From the NCBI GenBank assembly GCA_958450365.1, contig CAUEEP010000731.1:1160501-1224500 (forward strand): a stretch of 64,000 bases of DNA, written 5' to 3'. A model generated the notes under the pieces. It worked only from the letters and a program-made list of their open reading frames with translations, was not told where the DNA came from and searched no databases. The DNA comes from Mesorhabditis belari (lineage: Eukaryota; Nematoda; Chromadorea; Rhabditida; Rhabditidae). Below are positions 47,901-60,200 of this stretch, one piece after another. A program made the translations under genes and the position numbers. The first letter of the stretch is position 1. Every line of letters starts with the position of its first letter.

Positions 47901-49105
47901 CAAATTTACTAAGCGATGCTCAAAGAGAACAAAAAAACAAAAAGAACCGGTCTCCGATCTCTCGTTTGTATTTGGGAGTAGGCTTCGATGAGTTTCTCGC
48001 AAACAGTGTTCCCATTGCTCCTCGCCAACTCAATCGCTGTTAAACCCTCGTTATTTCGCATGTCCAATACCTAAAATGAAACGAATTTTAAAGAATTAAA
48101 AGGAAATGAAGTTTTTATAAGAATCTGGTTCTTATAAAAAAGGCTATAAAGTTAAAGGCTTTTTTTTTAAACTAAAGAAAGCCACAGCTTTTCTTTTCTT
48201 AACTTCTTAACTCAACTTTTCTTAACTAACTTCTTAGCTAACTTCCTGATTTATTAATTTCCAAAAAGGCTTTCAACTAGTGATTTTTCTAATTCTATAA
48301 GTCAATTTTGAACAAATCACTTAGCAAACCTCAGTTCTCTTGAAATTAGCTCTAATTTTGAACAAATTCTTTAGCAAAGCTCAGTTCTATCCCGAAATTA
48401 AATCTAATTTGAAAACGATCACTCAGCAACTTCTTAACCCTCATTCCTGATTTATTAATTTCCAAAAAGGCTTTCACCTACCTTTCAACTTGAAACTAAG
48501 TTTTTAACATTCGACTTACCGTATTTCTTCGAATAGAAGACCGGGTAATGATCACGTATGATCACGTACTCCTGCGTAGCAGCCCTTTTTAAAATTTCTT
48601 TTCTGCATAAAAGCTTTCAATGAAGTGCTATAGGGCTGAAAAATGACTCAAAAATACGACATGAGCTAACAGATTTTTGAGCCATTTTCCAGCTCTATAG
48701 CACTTGATTGAAAGCTTTTATGCAGAAAAGAAATTTTAAAAAGGGCTGCTACGCAGGAGTACGCGATCATACTTTACCCCGGTCTTCTATTGGAAGAAAT
48801 ACGGTATTTATTTCGATTCACAGCTAAGCTCAACAAATTCAAAGCTGATCAAAAAAATCAAGTTTCAAAGAATTGAAGGTTGAGAGAGATTCGGCGATTG
48901 CAATTCACGACACATTTTTAAAATAAAATCAAATCTATAACTATTTGCTTGAATAACTTTTGTGCTGAAAAATGACCTGTGACAACTTGCCGGATCTCGT
49001 CGCAATGGCCAATATCATTTTTACGTGATTCTGCCTGTCCTCATTGGCGGCTAACATCAAAGCACTGTGCCCATCATCGTCTTGCCATGTCACATCAAGA
49101 AATGT
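44939..49105 (-). CDS. Ankyrin-repeat protein, 5' end not found
   Basis: Seven exons join in phase on the minus strand. The first two carry ankyrin repeats: DVTWQDDDGHSALMLAANED with VKMILAIATRSGKLSQ, and LDMRNNEGLTAIELARSNGN with CEKLIEAYSQIQ. A long unstructured C-terminal part follows: PSTAPQNFRLTRDK, HRDMRMRRSR, RTISTDSLPTPPPVQ, DDPKQKEREELATRLRYPIE, ESFDDSATSFLRSQ, FRSSPWGQDESGQPQPQN and a final LLSMRRYDNQIIRA. The 49105 boundary is a splice acceptor (TTATAG), not a start. No convincing upstream exon was identified before the repeat-rich region. It is probably a scaffold or adaptor; partners cannot be inferred. Introns contain a tRNA-like sequence and a palindromic MITE. Confidence 0.75.
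45626..45700 (-). ncRNA. tRNA-like sequence (tRNA-derived element) with Pol III A and B boxes
   Basis: On the minus strand TGGTGTAATGGTTAGCAC resembles an A box, and GGTTCGAGTCC is a perfect B box. An anticodon-arm-like segment TTTGC-CCGTTAG-GCGAA lies between them. However, the acceptor stem does not pair, the T-stem has two mismatches and position 33 is not T. It looks like a tRNA pseudogene or SINE head rather than a functional tRNA. It lies within an intron of the ankyrin gene, on the same strand. Confidence 0.6.
48517..48806. mobile_element. Palindromic MITE, TA-bounded, 290 bp
   Basis: The left arm from TACCGTATTTCTTCGAATAG through AAGACCGGG and GGCAGCC-type sequence is mirrored by CCCCGGTCTTCTATTGGAAG to AAATACGGTA. 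The arms are about 130 bases each with a short unpaired centre (about 48655-48670). GATCACGTA is doubled in the left arm only. TA at both ends suggests a Tc1/mariner origin. It lies in an ankyrin-gene intron. Confidence 0.85.
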
Positions 49106-49374
49106 CTATAACTCCTCTTCACGTACTGTTTTCTTAAACAAAATTTTCATTGGTTAACCCAGAAAAAACGAAAATTACGTTGACAACTTTGAAACGAGCA
49201 TTATTTTGCCATTTTGCCGACTTTTGAGCAAGATTTCAGAATTTTTTTTTTTTTTGAGTTTCAAATTTGTTAAGATCATTTGAGCCTTACCTAAAATAAT
49301 GGCATCGTTTTTTTTTGTGCTCAATCAAGTATTATATTCTTTTGAATATCCATTTGAAAGTAACTATCGTGCTC

Positions 49375-49589
49375 CTGCAAGGATTACGGTACTTTTTTCC
49401 GTCCAGGCAATCATCTTTGTGAATCGGTTAGAGTACTTTTCAATTTAAACACCTTTAACCGCTTTATCCTTTATCCTTTTTGAAGGATAAAGCGGTTAAA
49501 GGTGTTTAAATTGAAAAGTACTCTAACCGATCCACAAAGATGATTGCCTGGACGTAAAAAGAATACCGTAATTCTTGCAGGAGCACGAT
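49375..49589. repeat. Near-perfect 215-bp palindrome
   Basis: ATCGTGCTCCTGCAAGGATT at the left is mirrored by the right end CTTGCAGGAGCACGAT. The arms of about 105 bases match almost completely, including AATTTAAACACCTTTAACCG, with a loop of only a few bases at about 49478-49486. Its right edge abuts a sequence that recurs at 57126-57274. Confidence 0.85.
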
Positions 49590-49673
49590 CAACTCTGACA
49601 AAATTGAAAATAGAGCTCATTTCAGCATTGTTTAAAGTTTAAACTAATATTATCTCTTATTTGACTTCTAATA

Positions 49674-49800
49674 TACAGTGAAACCTCGATTTAACGACTC
49701 TCGACTTAACGATATCAATTTTTGATCCCTTGATAGCTATTCACTTTATAGAGTCGTTCGATTTAACGATGGAGAATCGTTAAATCGAGGTTTGATTGTA
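49674..49800. mobile_element. Pogo/Tigger-like MITE, TA target duplication
   Basis: TA-CAGTGAAACCTCGATTTAAC at the left and GTTAAATCGAGGTTTGATTG-TA at the right form about 22-base inverted termini of the CAGT...CTCGATTTAACG type known from pogo/Tigger elements. A second internal inverted pair uses GACTTAACGA and TCGATTTAACGAT. 123 bp without TA, no coding capacity. Confidence 0.8.
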
Positions 49801-50307
49801 GATAATAGTAGATGATTGTGCCATGGATAATCATCGACGATAATCGTGCCATGGACCATCGCCAAGGCATGATCCATAGCCATGGATCATGCCTTGTCAA
49901 CTGTGTTTTGGCAAGCTATCCAGATAAATCCGCTTTAAGCAGGCAATAATCGAACGTCTTCTTAACTACCGGCCAGTTACTTGTCGTGTCATTAAGTAAA
50001 TTGAAACTTACAAATTTTAACGTTAACAAAAGAGCTAAAAAAAGCTAAAAATGGTTTATAAACTAGCGTGTGCCAATTTGTTTCTTAAAATGCGTCCCAT
50101 ATCGTAAAAATAAGGCAAAAAAATGGATTCTCTGACAGATTTTTGTATTAGATAGCTTATTTAACTCCAAAAAGGGGTGATTCCGAAAATTGACATGATC
50201 AGATTTTTTAGATTCGAATTTTTCTTTAATTTTACTATGGGAATGTTTCTTTGTGAAGCTCTAGATTGGGTAGGAGGATATATTTGTTTAAATTACTTGG
50301 TTAACCT

Positions 50308-50691
50308 TTGAAAAGGTCATTTTTACACATTTTTACTTATTACGATCATTTTTACAAAAAAAAACTTTCAATTTCGTTGAGTTTGAAGGAAGGAAAAGGA
50401 TTTTGTTGGAAATTTTGTGGAAAAAACAAAACATTGATCGTTTTGCCAGCTTCCCCACACAGCTTCCCCACACAGCTTCCCCAGACAGTCAAATCAGCCG
50501 TTCTAGCTTGTTATCCTAATATTGTTAACGATCTAAACCCGGAGGTCATAATTCAAAGCTTCCATCTTCAATCTCGTCGAGTCGATTTAAAGAGCGAAAT
50601 ACTCGAAAGCAAACCATATTGGGATCATCGTGAAAGTTGTTCAAATCGGGGATCATCATGTGGTGGGCGGGAATTTTTGCTAAAAAACTAA
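50308..50691. other. Region open on both strands, coding status undecided
   Basis: On the plus strand a frame continues 127 codons, ending with SCSNRGSSCGG. On the minus strand a segment after GTTTTTTAG reads IPAHHMMIPDLNNFHDD and VFRSLNRLDEIEDGSFEL to a stop. That could be a terminal exon or part of an upstream ankyrin-gene exon. Neither matches a family I recognise. A triplicated GCTTCCCCACACA/A-type 14-mer lies at about 50448-50488. Confidence 0.25.
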
Positions 50692-51734
50692 AAAAACAAA
50701 TTTTAAACTGTGTAACTTTGAAACACTCAAATTTTAAAGAGGAAAATGAATGGAAAACTTGAAAATCTTCGCTAAAAAAGACGAAATTTGAAATAAAATA
50801 AAATTCCCAATTTCTCTATTGGCTTCAAAAATCATAAAAATTTTGTTTTTACCAAAAAAACGCTTCACTCAAAGCCGCTAAAAAGCAATTTTCTCAATTT
50901 TGTCTTTGAAAATTAAGAAAAATCAGGGGTTTCTTTGATTAAAAACGCTCAAAAGAAGACATAAAATTGGGAAAATGAAAAGAGAGCTTCGATTAATATT
51001 CTTTAAAAAATATTGCTACTAATTAAAAAATATTGATACTATTAAATATTGCTATTAAAAAATATTGCTACTAAAAAAATATTACCACTATTAAACATAA
51101 AATTTTTATTAGTACTTGAAAAAAATTGAAACTTCAAAAAATTTCTTTCATTAAATTTAGAAAACTTTGCGTGTTTTAAGCAAAAATCTTTTTTTTAAAC
51201 AATAAAAGGGAATAAATAGGATATTTAAAACAATAAATAGAAATTAAAACACTTTGGAAATTGTTTGTATGCAAGTTTTAAAAAGCTTCTCTCACAACAA
51301 AAACTTTTGCAACGCTTGTTTATATCCGAAAAACCTAATAGAAATGTCAAGATAACCGGAAAAAGCTTTGTGCAATTTCTTACGCTCTTACGCAAAAATC
51401 TTTTTTTAAACAATAAAAGGGAAATTAAAACACTTTAGAAATTGTTTGTATACAAAAAAAAGGATTATTTAGATTAGAATTTCTTAAAGACGATTTAGGG
51501 AAAAATTTGATTGGTTGATTGGTTGCTGGAAAGTTTTTTTCTCATTAAGAAATTTGAAACAAACATTTTTATCATCAAAAAAACAAAAATCTAGTTTTAT
51601 TGGATAAGGAATTGTTGGAAAAATGAAATTCAAGTTAAACTCTGAGCAATAGCGGCAATAGCAATAGCAATTGTTCAATTCCGACTTCAATTCCAACTTC
51701 GCATATTCAATATTTGAAAATGGGCCTAGAAGAG
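50692..51734. other. AT-rich spacer, no gene supported
   Basis: Contains degenerate ATATTGCTAC repeats (50995-51100) and a direct duplication of the AAATCTTTTTTTAAACAATA segment (about 51183 and 51395). Confidence 0.4.
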
Positions 51735-51832
51735 GAAGGGCCTGCGGTCTATCCCGTCCGATCTGCCAAGTTAAGCAACGTCGGCGCGGGATAGTCGTGG
51801 GTTCCCCTCCGAGCGCCCCAGCCCGGCCATCG
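51735..51832 (+). rRNA. 5S rRNA-derived sequence, probably a pseudogene or 5S-headed element
   Basis: ATCCCGTCCGATCTGCCAAG followed by TTAAGCAACGTCGG is almost identical to the 5S rRNA core including the Pol III A-box region. GGGATAGTCGTGGGTTCCCC and the following GAGCGCC align with the 5S GGTTAGTACTTGGATGGGAG...GCCTGGGAA part with several changes. The expected 5' terminal strand is not recognisable, so helix I cannot form. It is a single GC-rich copy in AT-rich DNA. Confidence 0.7.
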
Positions 51833-53724
51833 GAGTATCATCGGCTACGACAATTACACTTCTGCTTCAGTCCCCCGCACGGCCTCCCCGCTCTCCTCCG
51901 GCATCGAGGGATCAAGCAAAGGCCGAGAGATCTAATCACGGGACATAAGGATGCCATATGATGACAATAGCAAGGGACAATAGCAAGGGACAATAGCAAG
52001 GGACAATAGCAAGGAATAGAGAAGTGTGGAAGCAGGTTGTGATCTGCGCAAATAGGAACACCTGAGTGAAAAAATATTTGAAAATCTTTAAAAGTATGAA
52101 TTTTCTTAAAAGTCAAACGAAAAGAAAAATGTTTATTTTTAAGGAAATGAAAATAAATGATTTGAAAACATGAAAATATTAGGTGAATCGAAAGGAAATT
52201 GAGGGTGAAATTGGCGATTTTCAATCAAAAATTTCCGCTTTTTCGTTTCCATGGGTGATTTGAATGAAAAAACTCTTTTTTGACTTAATTTCAACCTATT
52301 TTCTCCTTTTTTTCACTCGACATTTATAGACAGCTCATTTTTCTTTCTTTCTTTCTTTCTTTGAGCTGTGTATGTGTGTGTTTCTTGAAAGAATGCCCAT
52401 CTCAATGCCCAGCTTTAAGGCTCCTTTGTGCTAAAAATCTATTAGAATAAACCTTTAACGCTAAATATTAAATCATTTGAAACATTGAAATTTTCATCGA
52501 ACCCAAATAGTTTTATTATTGAAATTGTTTTAAGTTTTGAATAATTACAGTTGAAACTAAGTTTTTAACATTTGATTTATTTAGTTTAATCCACGGCTAA
52601 CCCGTAGAACAAAAGTCACTAGGAAAAGACCGTCATGCCCATGACCCTACTACTAAAGTCTCAATCCAATACGCACTACTTTTAAGCTAAGGGTTTTATT
52701 TTGGATAGCAGCATCAAAAAATTGAACTCTGCTTGAAATTCCCATAAACGAACATAACTATTTGCGAAGAACACCTTATTTATGTTGTTCACAGCTTTTT
52801 CAAGTTTGCTATGAAAATTTTGATGTTTCAAAGAAGTTAAGTTTCAGCAGCACTCGCCAAATCTAATGTACGTTTTGTGGGTTGTACTCTAGTTCTCTAG
52901 TTCTCTAGTTCTCTAGTTCTCTAGTTCTCTAGTTCTCTAGTTCAAAAGAACTTCCAAGAACTTCTTTCGTATTTTCGTTTAAAACCAACAAATGCACCAA
53001 TTGAACTACGGTTTGTTTGATTAGAAAAGCCGATTATTTTCCTGCAAAGTAAGATTAAAACCACTATTTGTTTCACAGTGCCACCTGTGGAGGGAGGCAG
53101 AATGGTCTGTTGCTCGTAACCGGAGTTTTCAAAAGTTTGTTTTGTTTGAAATTTCGATGTTTCAACAAATTCAATATGCAACAGCAATGGCCAAGACATG
53201 GGCTTCTGTCAACTGTCAATCTGTGAACTGTTCATCCAAAAAAAACAAAGATTTCAAAGTGTTCAGCTTGTTGTCAAATAAGATTTTAGTTTTTTTTTTT
53301 TCAAAAAAATACTTTAGAACTTCATATCTTTATTCTCCCAAGTCAAGAAAAGAAAGAAAGAAAAGAAAAGAAAAAAAATCGTCAGGAAGTGCCAGGGTCA
53401 GTCAAAAATCCGCGAAAAAAACACAGAATTCATGAAGAAAATCGCAGAAAGGACAGAAAAACGCACAAAAGAAAAACTAGCAAAGAAAAAGGAAAAGAGA
53501 TAAAAAAAGAGATCAAAAATAGAAAAATTTAAACAAATTTCGAAAATTTTCAAAAAAAATCAAATTTTTTGGGAAATTTTATGGGGGAAAAAAGGACAAA
53601 ATATACAAAAAAAAGCATAAATTTCAAAATTTCGAGATCCTCAAAAAGAACCGTTATTCAAAGATATTCAAAGATATTCAAAGGAATGCGTAGGGATTTG
53701 TATTTCAAGAAACCAATAGAAAAC
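51833..53724. other. Repeat-rich spacer, no gene supported
   Basis: Holds several simple arrays: GGACAATAGCAA units (51960-52013), TTTC units near 52345-52362 and AGTTCTCT units (52885-52943). An 85-codon minus-strand frame at 52942-53199 has no motif or supported splice sites. Confidence 0.4.
52885..52943. repeat. Tandem repeat, unit AGTTCTCT (8 bp)
   Basis: About seven perfect copies of CTAGTTCT. Confidence 0.9.
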
Positions 53725-53998
53725 TACCGTAAATACTGTAAATAGTACCCCACCGCCATAATGGCGGTGCGGAGTGTTGTGTAGTCTAGCTTTGAACGAG
53801 TTTTTCTCGACACTGGTTTATGCTAGAATGTGCGTTTAAGTATCAAAAAATAGCCCTGAAATTCAGGGCTATTTTTTGATACCAAAGACGTATTTTTTGG
53901 AAGTACGGGTGCTTTGTAAAACAATGAAATACTAAAAAAACTTTTGCGACTACGCGACTGTACGAGAGGGGTGGGGTACTATTACAGTATTTACGGTA
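53725..53998 (-). mobile_element. Tc1/mariner-like MITE, copy A2
   Basis: Inverted-orientation copy of the element at 17344-17615. It shares CTCGACACTGGTTTA, GACGTATTTTTTGGAAGTAC and the GGGCTATTTTTTGATACC hairpin, with few differences. The ends TACCGTAAATACTGTAAATA and GTATTTACGGTA are bounded by TA. In this copy the internal hairpin is perfect (AATAGCCCTGAAATTCAGGG). Confidence 0.87.
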
Positions 53999-54065
53999 AG
54001 CACTAATTTTGCGACTCTACTGTACAGAAAACGTCTCGACTTTGTTTACGGTGGTTTAAATGTAA

Positions 54066-54194
54066 AGAAGAGGAGAGAGAGAGAGAGGAGAGGAGAGGAG
54101 AGGAGAGGAGAGGAGAGGGAGAGGAGAGAGAGAAGAGTAGAGAAGAGAACAGAAGAGAAAAGAAGAGTAGAGAAGAGAAAAGAACAGAACAGAA
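54066..54194. repeat. GA-rich microsatellite (GAGAG / AGAAG units)
   Basis: Purine-only tract of GAGAG and AGAAGAGA units, just beyond the 3' end of the NAGLU gene. Confidence 0.9.
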
Positions 54195-54278
54195 CTCATT
54201 TTTCCCCTTACCTGTCCAAGTCTATTTAATTTCTATGATTTAACGTCAAACTATTGTAATTTGAATGCAAATGAAGGC

Positions 54279-57200
54279 TTATGGAATCAAAATTTCAAGC
54301 TGATTCTCAATGAACGGTTTCTCGATGAATTCAAAAACTTCTTCATCATATTTTTTCTGATCAAAATGATATCGAGCATCGAGAAGAGACTCGCAGAAGA
54401 AACGCCATCGTCGACGATAATAACCGCTGATCAAACCCGTGTACTCTCGATGCGCTGAAACATTGGACATTCGAATTTGAAGACATTACAAACGCCTCTT
54501 TGCAAACTGCAAACTTTAAAACTCAAATATCTTCGTGTTCGGCTTTTCAATTGAAATACTTTTTCCACCAATCAATAGAAAAAGATTTGATGCATTTAAT
54601 GACAACAACAATATTTCAATCGAATAACCCAACACCAAGAAATTTCAGCTCAAAGTTATGCCAATAGAATGCCAATTGATTCGTTGATTACACTCAAGTT
54701 GAAACTAGCTACTTGTAGTAGTATTAAACTAGTATTAAAAGGCTTTCTGGCCTGGGTTAGCTTTTATCGAAAGAGTGAAGTCTGGCTGGCTGGCTGGCTA
54801 GCTGGCTGGCTGGCTCTAAGCTAATGAAAAAGGACTTGGCTCTGGTTCAGTCAAAGCCTGGTCTGCTCATGAATTTAGACTCATAAGTTCCAAAAGCAAT
54901 ACCGAAATTCAAAGCCTATGCAAGAGCCGAAACCTATGCAATATTCAAGTTTCTTTCTCGCCTCACCGTAATCCCTGATCTCCCCTTTCGGTCCCCACAG
55001 CGTGAACAACATTTTCGTGTTCCGCTCGAAGCGATTCGCCTCCTCTTCGCTGGAAGCCCAACTCCTGGCTGCTTGGAGAATCGGCCGCAAATCGAAGTTC
55101 GATGTGCCGTCTAGCAACTAAACGATTTCAGATGGTTAATGATGGTTAATGATATCGTAATTTAAACCCATTCTAAATTACCCATTCCAAGCTTAAAAAG
55201 TAGCCTTTGGCCTGACCTCAAACGTGTCATCCATCTTCTGACAGGCTTTCTCCAACTCTTCTCCATCGCCAATCGCGTACGACTCGTAGACCCTCAAAAT
55301 AAGTCGATTCCCTAGCGTGTACTGTATCGTTTCCCTCAGAATATCTGTGTAGTCTCGTCTGGAAATGAGTTTTAGAGATTTTCTTTTCATTAATGCTAAC
55401 CTGAACATTTCGTTTCCCCAAAGTGTTGCATTCAAAGAGGTGAAAGCGGTGACCATTCGAGGGAATAATGACGTACTGAACCAATACTAAAAGGGATTTT
55501 TAAAAAGGAATTCATCAATTTTTGAAACATTAAAATTTTTTTCTGATACTTGATTTCTTTGAAACACTTACTTTTATTCGGCCATCCATATTCGGGCGAT
55601 TGTAGAGGAAAACGGGCACATGCTCGTCGGTGGTTGGTGGCTGATTGTAGAAAGTCTCTGATAGAAGAGTCCACAGCTGAACATATTCACTTGTTTGTTG
55701 ATTTTCATGATTGCAGATAAACTTTTAGTGCTGTACCTATTAGCTATGCACTCACAGCTCACCCAGCTACTTGAAGCTCTAAAATGAACGTGTAAACGAA
55801 TCCCAGTCTACTTCCTTATCAAAACTAGCGCAAAACAATTTCCCAAAAAGCTGGATTACGGTAAAAAAGACATTAAATAACTTTAAAGCTTTTAGAGCAA
55901 TAAAAAGAATTTTAATTTTTTTCATGTTTCAAATTTGTTAAAGTTAAAATTTGAAAAAACCGAATAATCTTTTGGCTACCCCTTTTGGCTACCGAATAAT
56001 CTTTTGGCTACTTGGCTCGCATAAGCTCCGGCTTCAACTAAAAAAATAAATAGATGAGAATCAGGGCTAAGTAACGCATGAGACCTCCTCCCAGACTCAA
56101 GAACTCAAGAAATGACTCAGACTCAAGAAATTATCCAATTTGGTAGTTCATTTTCAAATAAATATCAAAAATTATCCAAAACCTTTCAGATATTAGATAA
56201 TTTTTACAATACCTTGTGAACAGCTGGGGTCACTCGTCGTGGAGCCGAGTATCGCGATCGGCCGAAGGTGTAAAGCCTGGAAGATTTCCTTGTTTCAAAG
56301 GCCTCCACTAACAAAGCCGTTAAACCAAATCAGTACGTCGAAAATGTTGCCAAAAAATCTCCACAAAACCCACCACTCGGAGACATCCAAGCGATTGGGA
56401 CTCCAGAAAGTGTCGATGGCGAACTGGTAGAGGACATAGTTCTGGTGGATTCCCTCCATCACCAATCCACCGCCAATCAAATTTGGTGCTGATAAACGAG
56501 CTTGTTGCCATGCCTAAACAAAAAGAGCCTAACAGTGCTTTCCCCTGACCACTGACCTTTCCTATTCTCTTCAAATTGCCGTGCATTTGCAGCGAACCAC
56601 CAAAGTTATGCAGAAAACACCAAATGAATTGATGACCCCAGAAATTGTTGAAACGATCGTAGAGTGGAGTTTGATCACCGAAAGAGTCTAGCACCTAGAA
56701 ATTGAAAAGAAATTCATGAATTTCAAAAGTATACAATCATTTTTTAAAACCATAATGTTTATGAATTTCTTTGAAACTAGGTTTTTTTTTTGGAAAGCAA
56801 TTCACTCTCTTGATTCTAATAGGCAATTCACTCTCTCGATTCTCGATTCTCTCGATAATGCCAAAAACCTTTCAAAAGCCTTTCAAACTTGAAACAAATT
56901 CTATTTAAAACGAATTTTTAAAATTTTAAAATTTGAAAAACCTATTAATGTTAAGAACTAGTAATCAATTATTTTGAAACTCAAATTTTTGAATTTTTCG
57001 AAAAATCCAAATATAAACCTAAAAACCAATGAAAATTGAAAATTACAGCTTACAATTTATTTCAAAGCTTCCCTAGAATTGATCTAAAAGCTTGATTGCT
57101 TCATTTGGCTTTGAAAGGCTTTGCAGGAGCACGATGAACTCTGACAAAATTGAAAATAAAGCTCATTTCAGCATTGTTTAAAGTTTAAACTAATATTATC

Positions 57201-60200
57201 TCTTATTTGACTTCTAATATACAGTGAAACCTCGATTTAACGACTCTCGACTTAACGATATCAATTTTTGATTAACTTGAAACAAATTCCATTTGAAACG
57301 AATTTTGAAAGTTTAAATTTGAAAAAATATTAATGTTCAAAAAAATCGCTAATAATCAATTATTTTGAAACTCAAATTTTTGAATTTTTCGAAAAATCCA
57401 TATAAACCTACAAACCAATGAAAATTAAAAATTACAGCTTAGAATTTATTTCAAAGATTTCCTAGAATTGATCTAAAAGTCTAATTGCTTCATTTGGCTT
57501 TGAAAGGCTTTGACCTTTGGTGATTGACACGTAATTGACGGCCGAACTAATGCTTCCCCAATCACGCCATCACCCAATTTTTGAAACTCGCTTTTTTTCA
57601 CCCACCAACAATCGTCCCTTTGGCACAGCGGTGAGGAAATCTTTGGCCATTTTTGCAGTAAAAGCCTCATTTTGGAACATCCAACCCTGGACGAGCCTGG
57701 AAATTTCCTGATTTAACATTGGGTACTTAGAATTTGGACTAACTTGAAACTTGAAATATCTTTATCCCTTACCAGACACAATTCGGATCCGAGTGTCGAC
57801 ATCCATCGAAAACGGCATGAGCTGTCTGGGCAAAGATCGACTCGGAATGGTGATGGAGTCTGTAAAAACATTTCAATGTCAAGTGCTATTTGAATAGAAA
57901 AATCGTTAGCTTAGAAATGTAATGTTTCACTTCTAACAGGATCATTTAAACACTTTTCCTTTTAAACATTTAACATTTAAACAAACAATAATACCTTTTC
58001 TTTTAATAATCTTTCCTTAACGGCTAGACTTTCAAGTTCGAAATACGTTTAAATAATTTTAAAGTCATTTTTTGAAAACAACACAACCCTCATCCCATTT
58101 CACGTACTTTCCGTTTTGTTTTGGAAAATTCTCGATGAACGGATCGGCTGAGTAGACATTCGACACCACTCCGCCGTAAAAGGCTTGTTGCTGAAAGGGG
58201 GAAGTTGTAGCAAAATATTGAAATAGTCTTGAAATAATGAAAAGAGTGCAATCGAAAAAATGTCAAAACGTCTAAACCATGCAAAATTGACCTCGACGTT
58301 TTCGCCTTCATATGGCTAACTTTGAAACTGACAAATTGCCAGTGATGTTACACAAATCAATTACTTTCAACTTTTTCCATTAATCTCTTCAATTTTGAAA
58401 CTCACTTTTTTGTGGTAAAGTCGCGCGATTTTCTGGAATAGTGGATCGGTGGGCGAGAGCGCGAAAGTCCCGTTGAACTTGTTCCAGCTGTGATTCCGGC
58501 GGAAAGTCGCGTTCGGGAAAAGGCTGAAATCTTAGCATTATGCTCTCAAAACCGAATTGCTTTATAAGTGCTTAAAATTTCACTTTTTTTTGTAGTTTCG
58601 ATTGGTTTTATTTCAACGCTCGATTTAGCTAGACACTTTTGAATTTATTTATCTAGACATCTAGATTTATCTAGATTTATCTAGACAGCCTCAAGAGCAT
58701 TTGAAAATTGCTGATTCAAATTCCATGTTTCAAATTTATTGAAGTCTCCATAAAAAAAGTTTGCGTAATTCCGCTTCGTTAAAAAATGACAAAAAAAACT
58801 GGTTTAGGTTTACAAAGTTAAAAAAACCCCTTCCCCCCTCCTCACCTTTTTCGTTTTATAAAATGAATTTAAAAGAAAGAGGCGCCGAGGGAAGTTGAAC
58901 CCTTGACCCCCGTTCGCAGCAGACTCTCTACCCACTGACCCACAGACACTTCACGTGCTAATTTTTTAGTCATTACTTTTTATTCAAATTTGAAACCCTT
59001 TATTTTTGGCATTCCTTTGAAATTATCTAGTTTCAAAAAAAGAGAACTTGAAGCCGTAAAGATCAAAAACTATTTTGTTTAAATCCCAAGGCTTACATTT
59101 TAAAAAAATTGAAATTTTGAAAAAAACAACATTTCAAAACTGCCGCTTTCAAAGTTTTCAACTCTAATTCCCTTTATGCTAACGGAATCCAAAAATGAAC
59201 ATTTATCAACTCACTCAAAAAGTGCGTCGGGCACAATTCCGTCGAAAGTCGGCAAAACGGGCACAATCCCGAGCGAGGTCAATCGATTGACGATCTAGAA
59301 AAAGTTGAGTTTCAAAATTTTGGAGATTAAATCGTGTTCTAAAAGCTTAATGGTAGTAGAAGCCCTCAAAATCGACCTTGAGATTCAAATCCAATTGCTT
59401 TCGAAGGAATTGCTCTGAAGGCGAGCCGCCAAGCGATTGAAGATTGCCCATCCATTGCCTGGAAAGACAAATAAGGTTAATGGAAGTTTGTGTTTCAATT
59501 TTTACGAGTTTTAGTTGTTAAGCTCTCGATAATGTTGATGATTTTGCAGAGAGTTATTAGATTAAATTATTGCTTATTTCCGCACTGACCAGGCCTGAAA
59601 TGGCGGGCCAGCCAGCCAGTGATCGATTGCGGCTTTCGGGATGCCCAACTCTAAATAGACGTCTCTCCAGATGGAATCCTGGCCAAGCGGGGTGAGGAAC
59701 ATGTTGAAACCGTCTGGAAATCGAGGGAATTTCGATTTGAATTGAATTGAATTGAATGATTGAGTTGAATGATTGAATTGAATTGAATTTGAGTTGAATT
59801 TGAATTGATTTCCTTACTCAATGCAAGCCAATCAATGAACGGCTCCCATTGCTCCCATTTCCACCAGACAAAACTATACGAATAGGTGACCGGATTGCCG
59901 AAGAAGCGAATTCTGCAAAAGACAGATTTTTTTTAGGATTTGAAATTAAACGACAATAGGAAATGGGAATATTTTGAAACTGACGGCGGTGACTCGAGAA
60001 AGATCGAGAGATCACCATCCACTCGATCGCATCCATTTGAGAAAGATGAGCCATCCCACGAGATTGAACTCGCGCAATAGTTTCGGAGATAGTACTAAAA
60101 TGGTTTTATTTCAAATGGGAGAGCTTGAAACTGACATGAATGCCGTACAAAGCATCGACTGCACTCTCGGCAATCAACACTTTTTGGCCGTCCGTGTTCA

